Positions 1 to 9,832 are shown, numbered from the stretch's first letter. The stretch: 64,000 nucleotides of DNA from Bifidobacterium sp. ESL0728 (GCF_029392015.1 NZ_CP113925.1:62001-126000); one strand, 5' to 3'. Translations and numbers: made by a program. The notes: a model not told the origin generated them from the letters alone.

Positions 1-10
1 TCTTAGGCTT

Positions 11-125
11 ATACTGCACACTTTCACAGGTATTTTAGGTCTGTTTATGCACACTTTCATGGTACTTTTTGATGGTTTTTGCACACTTTCACTGCTATTT
101 TGGGCGATTGCTTACACATTTTCAC
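11..125. repeat. 32-bp-period array of GCACACTTTCAC words
   Basis: The 12-mer GCACACTTTCAC (or a one-base variant) starts at 16, 49 and 81, and a weaker copy lies at about 112. The spacing is 33, 32 and about 31. On the minus strand the word reads GTGAAAGTGTGC, which shares AAAGTG with other intergenic arrays in the window. The array lies downstream of ppc, outside its terminator. It may continue beyond the left edge of the window. Confidence 0.75.
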
Positions 126-150
126 TGATTTGAGATGGAGACAAGGCATA

Positions 151-211
151 GGAAAACGCCACAGACGAATACCGAATCAATAACGATTCGCAAACGTCTG
201 CGGCGTTTTCC
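151..211 (-). terminator. Long hairpin terminator of ppc
   Basis: Outer arms GGAAAACGCC (151-160) and GGCGTTTTCC (202-211) are perfect complements. Inside lie a second pair, CAGACG and CGTCTG, and a third, CGAATC (173-178) and GATTCG (185-190). The structure begins about 20 bases after the ppc stop codon and its arm ends in a T-rich stretch, as expected for an intrinsic terminator reading leftward. Confidence 0.8.
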
Positions 212-231
212 TAACGGGTCAGCTTATAGAA

Positions 232-3093
232 TCAGCCGGTGTTCTGCAGGCCGGCGGCGACGCCGGAGACCGTGCAGAGGATGAGGTAGGTGAAGCCGCC
301 GCGCTGTTGGTCGCGGGCCAGCTCATCGTTATCTGTCTTCTTGGGAGCGACGGCACCCGCTGCAGGAGCCTCGCCGTTGGCCTTCGCCTTGGCGGCTTCC
401 GCGTCCTGCTTCTTCTGCAGTTCGCGCTGGCTGCGCAGGGCAAGCACCTGGATGACGGAAAGGATATCGACGTACGGTGAACGCACGCGGACAGCCTGGC
501 CGAGCACGTGGCGATGCTGCAGCGGCCACTGGTCGCCGACGATGGCAAGCACCCACTTGCGGGTCAGTTCCATCTCGTTCAAGACCTTGTCGCGCAGGTC
601 ATCGCGGTCGCCCAACGCCAAGTACATCTTGGCGATGCGCTCGTCGGTCTTGGCCAGCGACATCTCGATATTGTCGATGAACGTGGAGAATACCGGCCAT
701 TCCTTGTAGGCGCTGCGTAGCGTCTTGAGGTCGCCGAAATCTTCGCACGCGGTTCCCAAGCCGTACCAGGCGGCGAGGTTGATGCGAGCCTGAGCCCAGG
801 AGAAGACCCAAGGAATCGTACGCAGGTCATCGAGCGACTTGGCGCCGAGGCCGCGCTTGGCCGGGCGGGAGCCGATCGGCAGCAGGCCGATTTCGGTTAG
901 CGGCGTCACCGTGGAGAACCACGGAGCGAAGTCCGGGGCGTTGATCAGATCGAGGAAGCGGTTGTGAGCCGATTCGTCGAGCTTTTCAGCCATGCCCCAA
1001 TACTTTTTGGTCATCTCGGTGTTGGTCTTCTCCATGCTCGGGGCCGACTGCAGCAAAATCGCGGCAGCAACGGACTCGACGTGGCGGATGGCCAGCGCCT
1101 GGTTGCCGTAGCGAGCGAAGATGCTCTCGCCCTGTTCAGTGAGCTTGAAGCGGCAGTTGACAGAACCCTTCGGCTGCGCGAGCACTGCGCGGTTCGCGGG
1201 GCCGCCGCCACGACCGACAGCGCCGCCGCGTCCGTGGAAGAGCGTCAGGTCGATATTGTTCTTCTTGGCCCATTCCGCGATGCGTCCCTGTGCTGAATGC
1301 AGCGCGAGCGTTGCGGTGGTCGGGCCGGCGTCCTTGGAGGAATCCGAGTAGCCGAGCATGACCTCAAGTTTGCCGCCGGTGGCCTTCAGGCGGGCCTGCA
1401 CCTCAGGAATCTTGATCATTTCGTCAAGCACGTCGACGCAGTTCTGCAGGTCCTGCAGCTGCTCGAAGAGCGGAATGACATCGATGGTCGGCACATCCTC
1501 GGGGTTCGAGAACGCCATGCGGTTGAGTTCGTAGACGTCGCGGATGTTCTGCGCGGACTTGGTGAACGAGATGATGTAACGGCGGGCGGCCTTCTGGCCG
1601 TTGCGCTTCTGGATGGCGCCGAGGGCGCGGAAGGTATCGAGCACTTCGTGGGTCATCGGCTGCAGCTCGCCGCGTTCGCCGTGCAGGCCGTGCTCGCGGA
1701 TATCCTCCAAAGCGCGGGTGTGAACGAGCGAATGCTGGCGGAATTCCGTCTCGACGAGGTGGAATCCGAAGGTTTGCGCCTTCCAGATGACGTCCTGAAC
1801 GGGTCCGTAAGCCGCGCGTCTATCGCCGGCATCTGCCAACGAACGCTGCACGATCTTGAGGTCGGCGATGAAATCATCGCAGCTCTTGTACATCAGGTCG
1901 GCGTCGCGCACCACAGTGTAATGCAAACGGTCGGCCATGACCAGCATGACCGCGCGGTGCATCTCGTGCGAGGACGTAGCGGCGGCCTTGTCGGTCAGAC
2001 GCTCGCTCATCTCCTTCTGACGGTTCCAAAGGGTGACAAGTTCGTCGCTCGGAGGCGTGGTGACGGCTTCCATCGTAAGGTTCGTGCCGGCGGTACGGGT
2101 CGCCTTTTCAAGTGCCTCGATGGCGTGATCGCTGAACTTGCGGGCGACGGCGCGGCTGACTTTGGCGGTGACGTTCGGGTTGCCGTCGCGGTCGGTGCCG
2201 ATCCAGGAACCGGGATGGAAGAACGCGGGGCACTGCGGTTCCGCGATTCCGGCCTGGTCGCCGAGGATCCAATCGTCGAAGCGGCGGTAGACCTGGGGAA
2301 TGGTGTCGAACAATGTGTTGTCGAAAATGTCGATGATGGTGTCGGCTTCCTCAACCGGTGTCGGCTTCTTGGCGCCGATCGGTGAGGTGCGGAAAAGCGC
2401 GTCGATCTCGTTATAGAGACGACGGTAGTTTTCCTTCTTGTCGGACCCGCCCAGCAGTTTTCCGGCGCTCAAAAGCGTTGCGATTCTGCGGATCTTGCCT
2501 TCGACGGCCTTGCGGCGGGCCTCGGTGGGGTGCGCGGTGAAGACGGGATGAAACTCGAGTTTGTTCAAAAGCTTCTTGGCCTTCGCCGGGCCCATCTCGT
2601 TGATGAGCTGGTGGTAGGCGCCTGTCAGTTCGTTGACCGGATCGGTGGCAGCGTCCTCGCCCACGTTCGATTCGCGCTTGTGCAGCACGGAGACGCGGTA
2701 GTTCTCCTCGCAGAGATTCGCCAGATGGAAGTAGGTGGTGAGCGCGCGCGCGAGCAGTTGCGCCTGGTGGACGTTCAGGGCGTCGATGACCTTTTCGGCC
2801 TTTTCGAGGTTGTCTTCCTTGGGGTGTTCCTTGCCGATGGTCTCCGCATAGTGTTCGGCGCTCGCCTTGACGGCGTAGTCGCGGACGGTATCGAATGTGG
2901 AGAGCAGATCCTTGTCGTACTCCCCGAGCACGGTGCGCAGAATTTCAAGGCAGAGTGCGAGATCGTCTTTTAGCGTTTGGGGGAGATCACGTTCCTCGGG
3001 GCCCTTGGTCCCTACTCCGGAAGTGAACAGTGCGGCATCAGGCTGCGTGATTGGTTGATTATTGTCTGGCTGATTCTTGGTATTCTTAGCCAT
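232..3093 (-). CDS. ppc: Phosphoenolpyruvate carboxylase
   Basis: Carboxylates phosphoenolpyruvate to oxaloacetate, an anaplerotic step that supplies aspartate-family amino acids; cytosolic. The protein of 953 residues has full family length. Visible signatures are FTAHPTEARRK with the catalytic histidine in the first third, MLGYSDSSKDAG, the glycine-rich loop FHGRGGAVGRGGGPA, and the canonical C-terminus GLQNTG. I chose the ATG at 3093 (MAKNTKNQ) over an upstream TTG because GGAGG stands just before it. The first 40 residues (Asn/Gln-rich) are a loose extension. It is followed by a strong hairpin terminator and appears monocistronic. The divergent neighbour is a ThrE-like exporter. Confidence 0.97.
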   Translation of the reverse strand: MAKNTKNQPDNNQPITQPDAALFTSGVGTKGPEERDLPQTLKDDLALCLEILRTVLGEYDKDLLSTFDTVRDYAVKASAEHYAETIGKEHPKEDNLEKAEKVIDALNVHQAQLLARALTTYFHLANLCEENYRVSVLHKRESNVGEDAATDPVNELTGAYHQLINEMGPAKAKKLLNKLEFHPVFTAHPTEARRKAVEGKIRRIATLLSAGKLLGGSDKKENYRRLYNEIDALFRTSPIGAKKPTPVEEADTIIDIFDNTLFDTIPQVYRRFDDWILGDQAGIAEPQCPAFFHPGSWIGTDRDGNPNVTAKVSRAVARKFSDHAIEALEKATRTAGTNLTMEAVTTPPSDELVTLWNRQKEMSERLTDKAAATSSHEMHRAVMLVMADRLHYTVVRDADLMYKSCDDFIADLKIVQRSLADAGDRRAAYGPVQDVIWKAQTFGFHLVETEFRQHSLVHTRALEDIREHGLHGERGELQPMTHEVLDTFRALGAIQKRNGQKAARRYIISFTKSAQNIRDVYELNRMAFSNPEDVPTIDVIPLFEQLQDLQNCVDVLDEMIKIPEVQARLKATGGKLEVMLGYSDSSKDAGPTTATLALHSAQGRIAEWAKKNNIDLTLFHGRGGAVGRGGGPANRAVLAQPKGSVNCRFKLTEQGESIFARYGNQALAIRHVESVAAAILLQSAPSMEKTNTEMTKKYWGMAEKLDESAHNRFLDLINAPDFAPWFSTVTPLTEIGLLPIGSRPAKRGLGAKSLDDLRTIPWVFSWAQARINLAAWYGLGTACEDFGDLKTLRSAYKEWPVFSTFIDNIEMSLAKTDERIAKMYLALGDRDDLRDKVLNEMELTRKWVLAIVGDQWPLQHRHVLGQAVRVRSPYVDILSVIQVLALRSQRELQKKQDAEAAKAKANGEAPAAGAVAPKKTDNDELARDQQRGGFTYLILCTVSGVAAGLQNTG

Positions 3094-3108
3094 GCAGACC
3101 TCCTTCAA

Positions 3109-3800
3109 ACCAAGCGTCCGGTTGTTCGATCTGTTGGCATTCCGCGGCTCCTCCGCGGTTGTGGTGCCATCTGTTGCGAACCCAAAGCCATTGCTTGGCG
3201 AGTCCTGTTCGATTGTAGGGTGACCTAATCGACATTTACGTAACGAAATTCAGCAATGGCCATATTGCGGACGGATTGGTTGCGTTACGTGGGTACGTGG
3301 TCGAGTTTGGCGATTTCATGACGTGCCGGCAAGAATCGGTTGTTTTCGTTGATATATCAGGATTTCTGGGATTGCATTTCCGTCAGTTGGACCGTTTTCA
3401 TTTCCTGAGTTGGCAGTTTGGGGTTGGCGAGACTCTGTAATGTCTTATCAAACTTGGTGCAAAATGTAATATGAAAACGGTGTAAAATGCACAATCAAAC
3501 TGGTGCAAAATGTAAGATGCGATGATGCAGAGGCATGATTCTGGCTTTAAATCAACGATATTAGGCAAGTTTAATAATTTAGTAATTGCTGATACGAAAT
3601 AAGAATTTAGTTCGTTTACGCAACAATCATTGTGCGGCATTACTGCGAATAATTTAGAGGCAGCGTGCTAGAAATGATGTATCGGATATGCCGGATTTTA
3701 TATGGTTTATCAACATCTCTTAGATTCCAATGAAGCGTGAGTGCAGAGAACTCGGCTTATTGCGGCTTGAGAAATGAGTGACGCTTGAGAAGATGGCGAG
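3109..3800. other. Divergent intergenic region with a 23-bp repeat ladder
   Basis: This 690-bp gap separates divergent ppc and the ThrE-like gene and should hold both promoters. It becomes AT-rich after about 3440. The word GGTGCAAAATGTA, or close variants, starts at 3456, 3479 and 3502, with a weaker copy at 3433, giving a 23-bp period. An 80-codon minus-strand reading frame across the ladder (3398-3640) has no family features and I do not call it. I see no RNA gene here. Confidence 0.6.
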
Positions 3801-6245
3801 ATGACGCCGGAAGGCGATGAGGGGAAGTCGATTATGACGATGAACGATATGGATTCGGCTGACAACAACGTTGGTGCGGATGATGCAATGGGCCGAGAAG
3901 CTGCGGAAAGCGATAGGGGAAACGTGAGTGACCGTGAAAATTTAGGTAAAGTCGCGAAAGAGGAAACCGGCATGGAGGCGGTGGCCGAAGACATCGAGAA
4001 GACGGTGAACAGCAGCGACGACGAGGACGCTGTTGAGGGCGATTCCGGGCTTGAAGACATCTTTGGAGATTTGGATGAATCCGATTCCGAGGAATACCGG
4101 CGCGTGGCCGAAGCGGTGGCTTCGATTGGCGACGGCAGCGGTGGCGGCGATTACGGCGACGGCGGCGATGTGGCCGGTTCCGGCGCTCGCGGTGACCATC
4201 GGGCCAAGGTCCACGACCGATTGACCCATTACATGCCATTGGACACCGCCGATATCGAACGCGATTGGGATACGCCGGTGGTTGATGCGGGCATCGCGGC
4301 GAAAGCCAGCATTATCGCACGAGTCGGGTTGCTGGATTTGCGCGCGGGAACCGGAAGCTTCCGTATTCATGAGCTGATGCATCGTATCGGATATCCGCTT
4401 GGCGTCCACGTTCGCGCGAACATCAATCTTACCGACATGGACGTGTCGTGCAGCGACGGTGTCAGCAGGATCACGCAGGTTGTCGATTTGCCGACAACTG
4501 GAGTCAATACTGAGCGCATTTGGCTGCTTGAGCATTTTGCGGACTGGTTCAGCGTCAATATCGGCGAGCCGGGAACCACCTATCATGCCCAGCCTGCGGT
4601 TTCGGCCGAAATGGTGCAACAGCTCGACAACCCGGATGCCCAGCGTTCTCTACTGTCGGCTACGCAAAAGGCCCACCGTGAGCTTGAAAAGCGTAAACGT
4701 GTCCACGAAAAGGCCGTCAAGCGTGCCAAAAAGCGTGGCTTCCGTCCGCCAAAAGGCCAGTATGCCAAGCATTTCGAGCATATCGGCAAGACGCGCGAGG
4801 ACGTCGCCGCCGAGCAGGCTGCGGCCGCAGAGACTCAAGCCAAGGCCGATGCCGCGCTGGCTCAAAGCCAGGTCGGCGGTCAGTCGCAGGGCGATGCGGC
4901 ACAGGTGCAAGGTCAGGTTGGTAATCAGTCTCACGTTAATACGGCGATTTCGAAGTCGGCGGTTCGAGACGACAAGTTTACGGTGAGTGACGGCAAAAGA
5001 GGCAATTCCGGTCGCGTTTTCAATGATTCCGCGAATGTCAGTAAAACCAAAGTATCCGATAATTCCGCTGGCACTGATGGCGGCAATATCCTCAATGGGA
5101 ATTCCGCTAGTGCTGATGTCGGTAATGGCGAAAATGGAAACGTCGGCTATGTAAGTAATATAAATGTCAACGCTGCAAATCCTCCTGCTGCGACAAAATC
5201 GACGAATTCCCAATCCCAAGCCAAATCGAAAGCCTCTGCTACTGCAAAAGCCAGTCGCGGCATCACCGTCCGGCAAGCACATGAGCGCCTGAGCCTCATT
5301 CAGCACCGCAAGCCGCTATACGCGCCATGGTTCTCGGGCCTCGCGTCGGCTGTGGCGTGCGCGTGCTTCGTTTTCCTGCTTGGTGGCGGCCCGTTCGACA
5401 TGATCGGTGCGTTCGTGGGCGCGGGCATCGGCCACTGGGTTCGTCGGCGGCTTTTCATCTACCATTTGAACCAGTTCTTCGTCACGTTCGTAGCCGTTGC
5501 GGTGGCTGCGTTCGCCTGCATCGGGACGTTGCGTCTGATTGGGTTCTTTGACCCTGTCGCGCTTCGACACGACACGGCCTACATCGGCGCAATGCTCTTC
5601 GTCATCCCCGGATTCCCGCTGATTACCGGCGGCCTTGACATCGCGAAAATGGATCTGCCCAGCGGCATCCAGCGTTTGGTCTACACCATGGCGATCATCC
5701 TGATGGCCACGCTCGCCGGATGGATGGTGGCGGCCATCGTCCACCTCAATCCGCAGGGCTTCGAACCCCTCGGCCTCAATCCGTGGGTCAATACCGCTCT
5801 GCGCGCGCTCTGCGCGTTCGGCGGGGTCTGGGGCTTCTCGGTCCTCTTCAATTCGCCGCAACGCATGTGCTTCACGGCAGCTTTCATCGGCGCCATCACC
5901 GACACCCTGCGCCTGACGATCGTTGATATGGGCATGCCGCCAGAAGCTGCCGCGTTCTTGGGTGCGATGCTCGCCGGCCTGCTCGCTTCGGCTTGGCGCT
6001 CGTCGGTGCGCCACGGCTTTCTCCCGCCCTATCTCGGCTACCCACGCATCTGCCTGACCGTCCCGGCCATCGTCATCATGGTGCCCGGCCTCTATATGTA
6101 CCGCGCGATGTTCTACCTCGGCCAGTTCGACACCCTCAACGCGTTGGACTGGGCCTTCCGCGCTTTCATGGTCATCCTCTGCCTGCCCATCGGCCTGGCG
6201 ATGGCCCGCGTCATCACCGACAAGTCCTGGCGCTACGACGTGTGA
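3801..6245 (+). CDS. ThrE-like threonine/serine exporter family membrane protein
   Basis: Likely an inner-membrane exporter of the ThrE (DUF1212) family. The 814 residues fall into four parts: an acidic, low-complexity N-terminus (about 1-140); the soluble ThrE domain (about 150-310, with ELMHRIGYPLGVH and SRITQVVDLPTTGVNTERIW); a long Ala/Asn/Gln-rich linker (about 310-500); and a C-terminal membrane domain with around nine or ten hydrophobic helices. The long linkers are unusual; typical homologues have roughly 450-500 residues. The start is uncertain: ATG at 3801 or at 3834, where GAGGGGAAG stands upstream. Substrate is inferred from the family only. Confidence 0.8.
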   Translation: MTPEGDEGKSIMTMNDMDSADNNVGADDAMGREAAESDRGNVSDRENLGKVAKEETGMEAVAEDIEKTVNSSDDEDAVEGDSGLEDIFGDLDESDSEEYRRVAEAVASIGDGSGGGDYGDGGDVAGSGARGDHRAKVHDRLTHYMPLDTADIERDWDTPVVDAGIAAKASIIARVGLLDLRAGTGSFRIHELMHRIGYPLGVHVRANINLTDMDVSCSDGVSRITQVVDLPTTGVNTERIWLLEHFADWFSVNIGEPGTTYHAQPAVSAEMVQQLDNPDAQRSLLSATQKAHRELEKRKRVHEKAVKRAKKRGFRPPKGQYAKHFEHIGKTREDVAAEQAAAAETQAKADAALAQSQVGGQSQGDAAQVQGQVGNQSHVNTAISKSAVRDDKFTVSDGKRGNSGRVFNDSANVSKTKVSDNSAGTDGGNILNGNSASADVGNGENGNVGYVSNINVNAANPPAATKSTNSQSQAKSKASATAKASRGITVRQAHERLSLIQHRKPLYAPWFSGLASAVACACFVFLLGGGPFDMIGAFVGAGIGHWVRRRLFIYHLNQFFVTFVAVAVAAFACIGTLRLIGFFDPVALRHDTAYIGAMLFVIPGFPLITGGLDIAKMDLPSGIQRLVYTMAIILMATLAGWMVAAIVHLNPQGFEPLGLNPWVNTALRALCAFGGVWGFSVLFNSPQRMCFTAAFIGAITDTLRLTIVDMGMPPEAAAFLGAMLAGLLASAWRSSVRHGFLPPYLGYPRICLTVPAIVIMVPGLYMYRAMFYLGQFDTLNALDWAFRAFMVILCLPIGLAMARVITDKSWRYDV

Positions 6246-6320
6246 GGCCGGCCGTTGGTTCCGTACAATGGTGAATACAATGATGCTTTGACTCAATGAA
6301 TGAGAGGAGAGTGCGCGGAT

Positions 6321-6824
6321 ATGGGCCCATTGTTATCGCAATCCGGTTGGCTGCTCAGCGGATTCTCGTCTGTTGTCAATGGTTATGTGGCCAATCGTCC
6401 TATGGCCTACGAGGGCCGCGATTCTCCGCCTCCCGGTTCCAATCTCGCTCAGCCGGATTTCTTCCCGATCGACGGCAAGGAATGGGACATGTTTTGGACT
6501 ACCTGGACCGTGATGGTGGTGGTTCTGTTCATCTACATTTGCTGTGAGTGCTATGTGGAGAGAAAGGAAATCCGTCGTCTGCAATATGGCAGGTTTTCGT
6601 TCTTTGCGCAGTTGTTCCGTCGGGCGATGCTGAGTTATGCATACTCGTTTGGTGTGCTGGAGTTTGCGGCAGTGATTATCGTCGGGATGTGGAAGAAGTC
6701 GAGCTCGGGAATGGGCTTCCTTCAAGGGGCGATATATTGCGGCATAACACTTGGTATCGGTTGCTGGATATTCGGCAAAGTGCCGGATACCAGCGGCATA
6801 AAGCCCGGGCGACACAGTTCGTAG
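6321..6824 (+). CDS. Small membrane protein, first of a tandem paralogue pair
   Basis: I do not recognise a named family. The 167-residue product has three predicted membrane helices, around the stretches TVMVVVLFIYICC, GVLEFAAVIIVGMW and IYCGITLGIGCWIFG. The start at 6321 is preceded by GAGAGGAGAG; an upstream ATG at 6300 overlaps that ribosome site. It is clearly paralogous to the next gene: both share the segments PPxGSN, RRAMLxYAxxFGV and the motif GMGFxQGAxYCGITLGIxCWIFGKV. It sits 75 bp after the ThrE-like gene on the same strand. Function unknown. Confidence 0.7.
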   Translation: MGPLLSQSGWLLSGFSSVVNGYVANRPMAYEGRDSPPPGSNLAQPDFFPIDGKEWDMFWTTWTVMVVVLFIYICCECYVERKEIRRLQYGRFSFFAQLFRRAMLSYAYSFGVLEFAAVIIVGMWKKSSSGMGFLQGAIYCGITLGIGCWIFGKVPDTSGIKPGRHSS

Positions 6825-6982
6825 AACGGTGAAACAAGGTTCCGTTGGTGCCGGTTAAAAAGATTGCCGCATTGGCCCTCGGATTCATCAAAAGGTCGGG
6901 CGATACGACGTATGAGGCTGATTGAGTACCATATACAATGAAGTTTAATTTTTATCGGTAATTCATTTGACGAGGAATGGGC

Positions 6983-7825
6983 ATGGCCATGAATCTACTT
7001 GTGTTGGGGCTCGGCAAGTTGCTTTGTGGATTATCCTCTGTTCCCTACGTTTATGCCAAGTTTCTTGCTACCAACATGGCTCCGCCGATAGGTTCTAATT
7101 TCGCCAATTTGGATTTTATCCCGTGGAATATCATAGAGTGGATAGCATCTTGGAACACCGCCATTATCGTGGTGGTGGTTCTCCTCGTTTACATTTATCA
7201 GGAGTGGCGGAGGCAAAAAGACTGGATTCATAGTCTGAAGCCCTCTGATCAATCTGTTTTCTTCGCCAGGATGTGCAGGCAAGCGATGCTGCATTACGCG
7301 CACACTTTCGGTGTTGGGGGAATGGTAGTTGTGATTGGCGTTGGGATGTCCCCGAAGACAAGTCTGGGGATGGGTTTCATTCAAGGAGCGGTATATTGCG
7401 GCATCACCCTTGGCATTGTTTGTTGGATATTCGGCAAAGTGGGAAAAGTTTCGGGTAACGGGAATAACGGGAACAACGTGAATCACCGGAATTATCCTTA
7501 TAACCCGAATGGCTACAATAACAGGAATAATCCGAATTACCCCAATAATGCTAATTATCCGAATAACCCGGGGAATCTGAATTACCCCGATTACCCCATT
7601 AACGCAAACTATCCCAGTCGTTCGTATAATCTCAATTATCCCGATTATCGGAATTATCCGACTACCCCGAATAACTCAGGCAACCCGAATTCCCCTAATT
7701 ATCCGAGCAGCCCGAATTACCCAAGTAGCCCTAACGGCAATAATCCGAATAATCCGAATAATCCCAACAACCCCAACAACCCCAACAACCCGAATACCGG
7801 CCGGGGTAATTCGCAGAATGGCTGA
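6983..7825 (+). CDS. Membrane protein paralogue with Asn/Pro/Tyr-rich repeat tail
   Basis: The membrane part (about residues 1-155) matches the preceding gene, with the same QGAVYCGITLGIVCWIFGK signature. About 120 residues of low-complexity sequence follow, made of short NYPNN, NPNN and NYPSSP units and ending in a run of PNN triplets. The last membrane helix comes just before the tail, so the tail is either cytosolic or surface-exposed depending on topology. The ATG at 6983 is six bases after GAGGA and is preferred over the ATG at 6977, which abuts it. The tail is absent from the first paralogue and probably grew by repeat expansion. Function unknown. Confidence 0.7.
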   Translation: MAMNLLVLGLGKLLCGLSSVPYVYAKFLATNMAPPIGSNFANLDFIPWNIIEWIASWNTAIIVVVVLLVYIYQEWRRQKDWIHSLKPSDQSVFFARMCRQAMLHYAHTFGVGGMVVVIGVGMSPKTSLGMGFIQGAVYCGITLGIVCWIFGKVGKVSGNGNNGNNVNHRNYPYNPNGYNNRNNPNYPNNANYPNNPGNLNYPDYPINANYPSRSYNLNYPDYRNYPTTPNNSGNPNSPNYPSSPNYPSSPNGNNPNNPNNPNNPNNPNNPNTGRGNSQNG

Positions 7826-8218
7826 TTGTCGCGATGGCGACGAGAACGGCGACAGCAACCACAACAATCCTGTTTCTGCGCCGGTGCGGACTTCTGTGTC
7901 TCTTATGGCTAAGTATATGTCGTTAAATTATCGAGTTGAGAAAGCTTCGTTTTGATTTTCGATTCGCGCTCATTCTTATTGTCAAGATGGGTAGAAATGT
8001 GTTTCGTCTTTTTTCAGTGGCAGAACTTCAATAACGTTTATAGAAATTCTAAGAATTCTTAATAAGATTCATAGAATATGCTTTAAAATTCTTAGAATCT
8101 TTGTAAGATTTAAATTCGCAAGAATCGAATTTGATAAAGTACATGTAAAATTTGATAAACTTTTATAAATTTGATAAATTGATAATAAGAATTTGATAAA
8201 TTTGAGCAAAGGATTGTC
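7826..8218. repeat. AT-rich upstream region with TTTGATAAA ladder
   Basis: This AT-rich stretch precedes the AlbA_2 gene. Exact TTGATAAA words start at 8131, 8152, 8171 and 8193 (spacing 21, 19 and 22), with a partial TTGATAAT at 8179. Further upstream (8045-8115) lie several short inverted words of the type TTCTTAGAAT and AAGAATTCTT. The ladder ends just before the ribosome site AAAGGA and could be an operator region for the gene that follows. Confidence 0.65.
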
Positions 8219-9772
8219 GTGATAGAAATCGAATTGCAAAGTTTGGTCAAAAAAATCCAAAAAGCAAAAGCTGAATCATCAACGATTGAGCTTAAAGCCG
8301 CAAGATCTGGCTGTCCGACGCATCTTTATGACACGTTATCGAGTTTTTCAAATCAGGATGCTGGTGGGACTATCGTCTTTGGAATCGATGAGAAGGAAGA
8401 TTATGCGGTCTGTGGTGTCTATGATGCGCAAGATTTGCAAAAACGTGTCACTGAGCAATGCAATCAGATGCGGCCTAAAGTCCGCGCGGTTTTTACCCTT
8501 TGTAATATTGGTGACAAAACAGTTGTCAGTGCTGAAATTCCCTCGCTCGATGTCTCTGAGCGCCCATGTTTTTATGCAAGTAAGGGACGTTACAAAGGTT
8601 CGTATGTCCGTGTAGGCGACGCCGATGAGCCGATGGATGAGAATGAGATTTACGGTTATGAGGCGTTCCGCAAGAAGTATGAAGACGAATTGCGTCCGGT
8701 TGAAAGAGCTGGGATAGAGGATTTTTCGACCGTAAAATTGATGGAATATAAAGCGAAACTGGTTGAAGGCAGACCAAATCTGGCGAAGCTTGATAATTCC
8801 CGAATTCTTGATCTCATGGGGATGACTGAAGATGGGGTGCCGACACTCGCTGGCATGTTGGTATTGGGAGAATACCCTCAGGCTTTCTTACCTCAGCTTG
8901 ACATTATTGCGACTACGTTGCCAGGAACTGAAATTGGAGAGGTTGGGGTTTCTGGCGAACGTTTTGTTGATAATCAGAGGATTGATGGCACGCTTGACCA
9001 GCAACTGCAAGGGGCAATGGATTTTGTGCGGAAAAATATAAAGGTATCCGTCACAATCACCAAAGAAGGACAACGGGTTGATCGGCCACAATATCCGTTG
9101 GATGCTGTTCGTGAGTTGATTCTCAATGCTCTAGTTCATAGGGATTACAGCATCCATACCCAAGGTATGCCAATCCAGTTGCAGATTTTTGCCGATCGTT
9201 TGGTTGTCACTAATCCTGGAGGCTTGTACGGGCGTATGACGGTGGATAAACTCGGAAAAGCGCAACCGGACACCAGAAACCCGGTTATCGCGAATACGAT
9301 GGAAATTATGGGATTAACGGAGAACCGTTATTCCGGAATCCCAGCTGTTCGTTACTTGACCGAAGCTGCCGGTTTGCCGGCTCCGGAATTTGAAAGCAAG
9401 AATGGTGAGTTTCGAGCGATTCTGAGATTGTCGAAGAACGAGGATCTGGCAAGAAACCTTAGTCGTAGAGGAACAGGGGTTTTTGACCTTCCGAAAGGAA
9501 TAGGCACTTCTTCATATTTGGACACTCAGAATGGTGGTTTTATGACCGCAGTGCAGCGATTGCAAGAAAAGGATTCTCATCGTAATCCCGAAGCAATACT
9601 TGAATATTGTCATATACCGCGTACTCGTAAGGAACTTTCGGGATTTGTCGGTTTGGGCAGTGGGTATACCATGCAACGATATGTGAATCCGCTGGTACGC
9701 GAGGGCAAGTTGACGTTGGGGATTCCCGGGAAACCGAACAGTAGCAAGCAGACCTATCGGACTGTCGAATAG
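8219..9772 (+). CDS. AlbA_2 domain / HATPase_c_4 putative DNA-binding regulator
   Basis: The 517-residue protein has an N-terminal AlbA_2 (Schlafen-like) domain, about residues 15-140, with the typical STIELKAA and FSNQDAGGTIVFGI motifs. A GHKL-type ATPase-like domain (HATPase_c_4, as in RecG-related proteins) is marked by ELILNALVHRDYS and VVTNPGGLYGR. A C-terminal region (about 430-517) looks like a winged helix. Such proteins are usually annotated as putative transcriptional regulators or helicase-related; actual activity is unknown. It starts with GTG, with AAAGGA seven bases upstream. The gene and its leader are visibly lower in GC than their neighbours, which suggests transfer. A second member of the family lies at 39398-40879. 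Confidence 0.8.
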   Translation: MIEIELQSLVKKIQKAKAESSTIELKAARSGCPTHLYDTLSSFSNQDAGGTIVFGIDEKEDYAVCGVYDAQDLQKRVTEQCNQMRPKVRAVFTLCNIGDKTVVSAEIPSLDVSERPCFYASKGRYKGSYVRVGDADEPMDENEIYGYEAFRKKYEDELRPVERAGIEDFSTVKLMEYKAKLVEGRPNLAKLDNSRILDLMGMTEDGVPTLAGMLVLGEYPQAFLPQLDIIATTLPGTEIGEVGVSGERFVDNQRIDGTLDQQLQGAMDFVRKNIKVSVTITKEGQRVDRPQYPLDAVRELILNALVHRDYSIHTQGMPIQLQIFADRLVVTNPGGLYGRMTVDKLGKAQPDTRNPVIANTMEIMGLTENRYSGIPAVRYLTEAAGLPAPEFESKNGEFRAILRLSKNEDLARNLSRRGTGVFDLPKGIGTSSYLDTQNGGFMTAVQRLQEKDSHRNPEAILEYCHIPRTRKELSGFVGLGSGYTMQRYVNPLVREGKLTLGIPGKPNSSKQTYRTVE

Positions 9773-9832
9773 CAAAAGCAGGATAAAAGTGGGTGCGAGA
9801 CTCCAAGATTTTATGGCAATGAATCAGGTTTT

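Noticed and set aside
1297-2385. 362-codon plus-strand frame inside ppc
   Set aside because: It is opposite the fully supported ppc gene, has no recognisable family motifs, and is an effect of high GC at third positions.
3398-3640. 80-codon minus-strand frame
   Set aside because: It runs across an AT-rich repeat ladder and has no ribosome site or family features.
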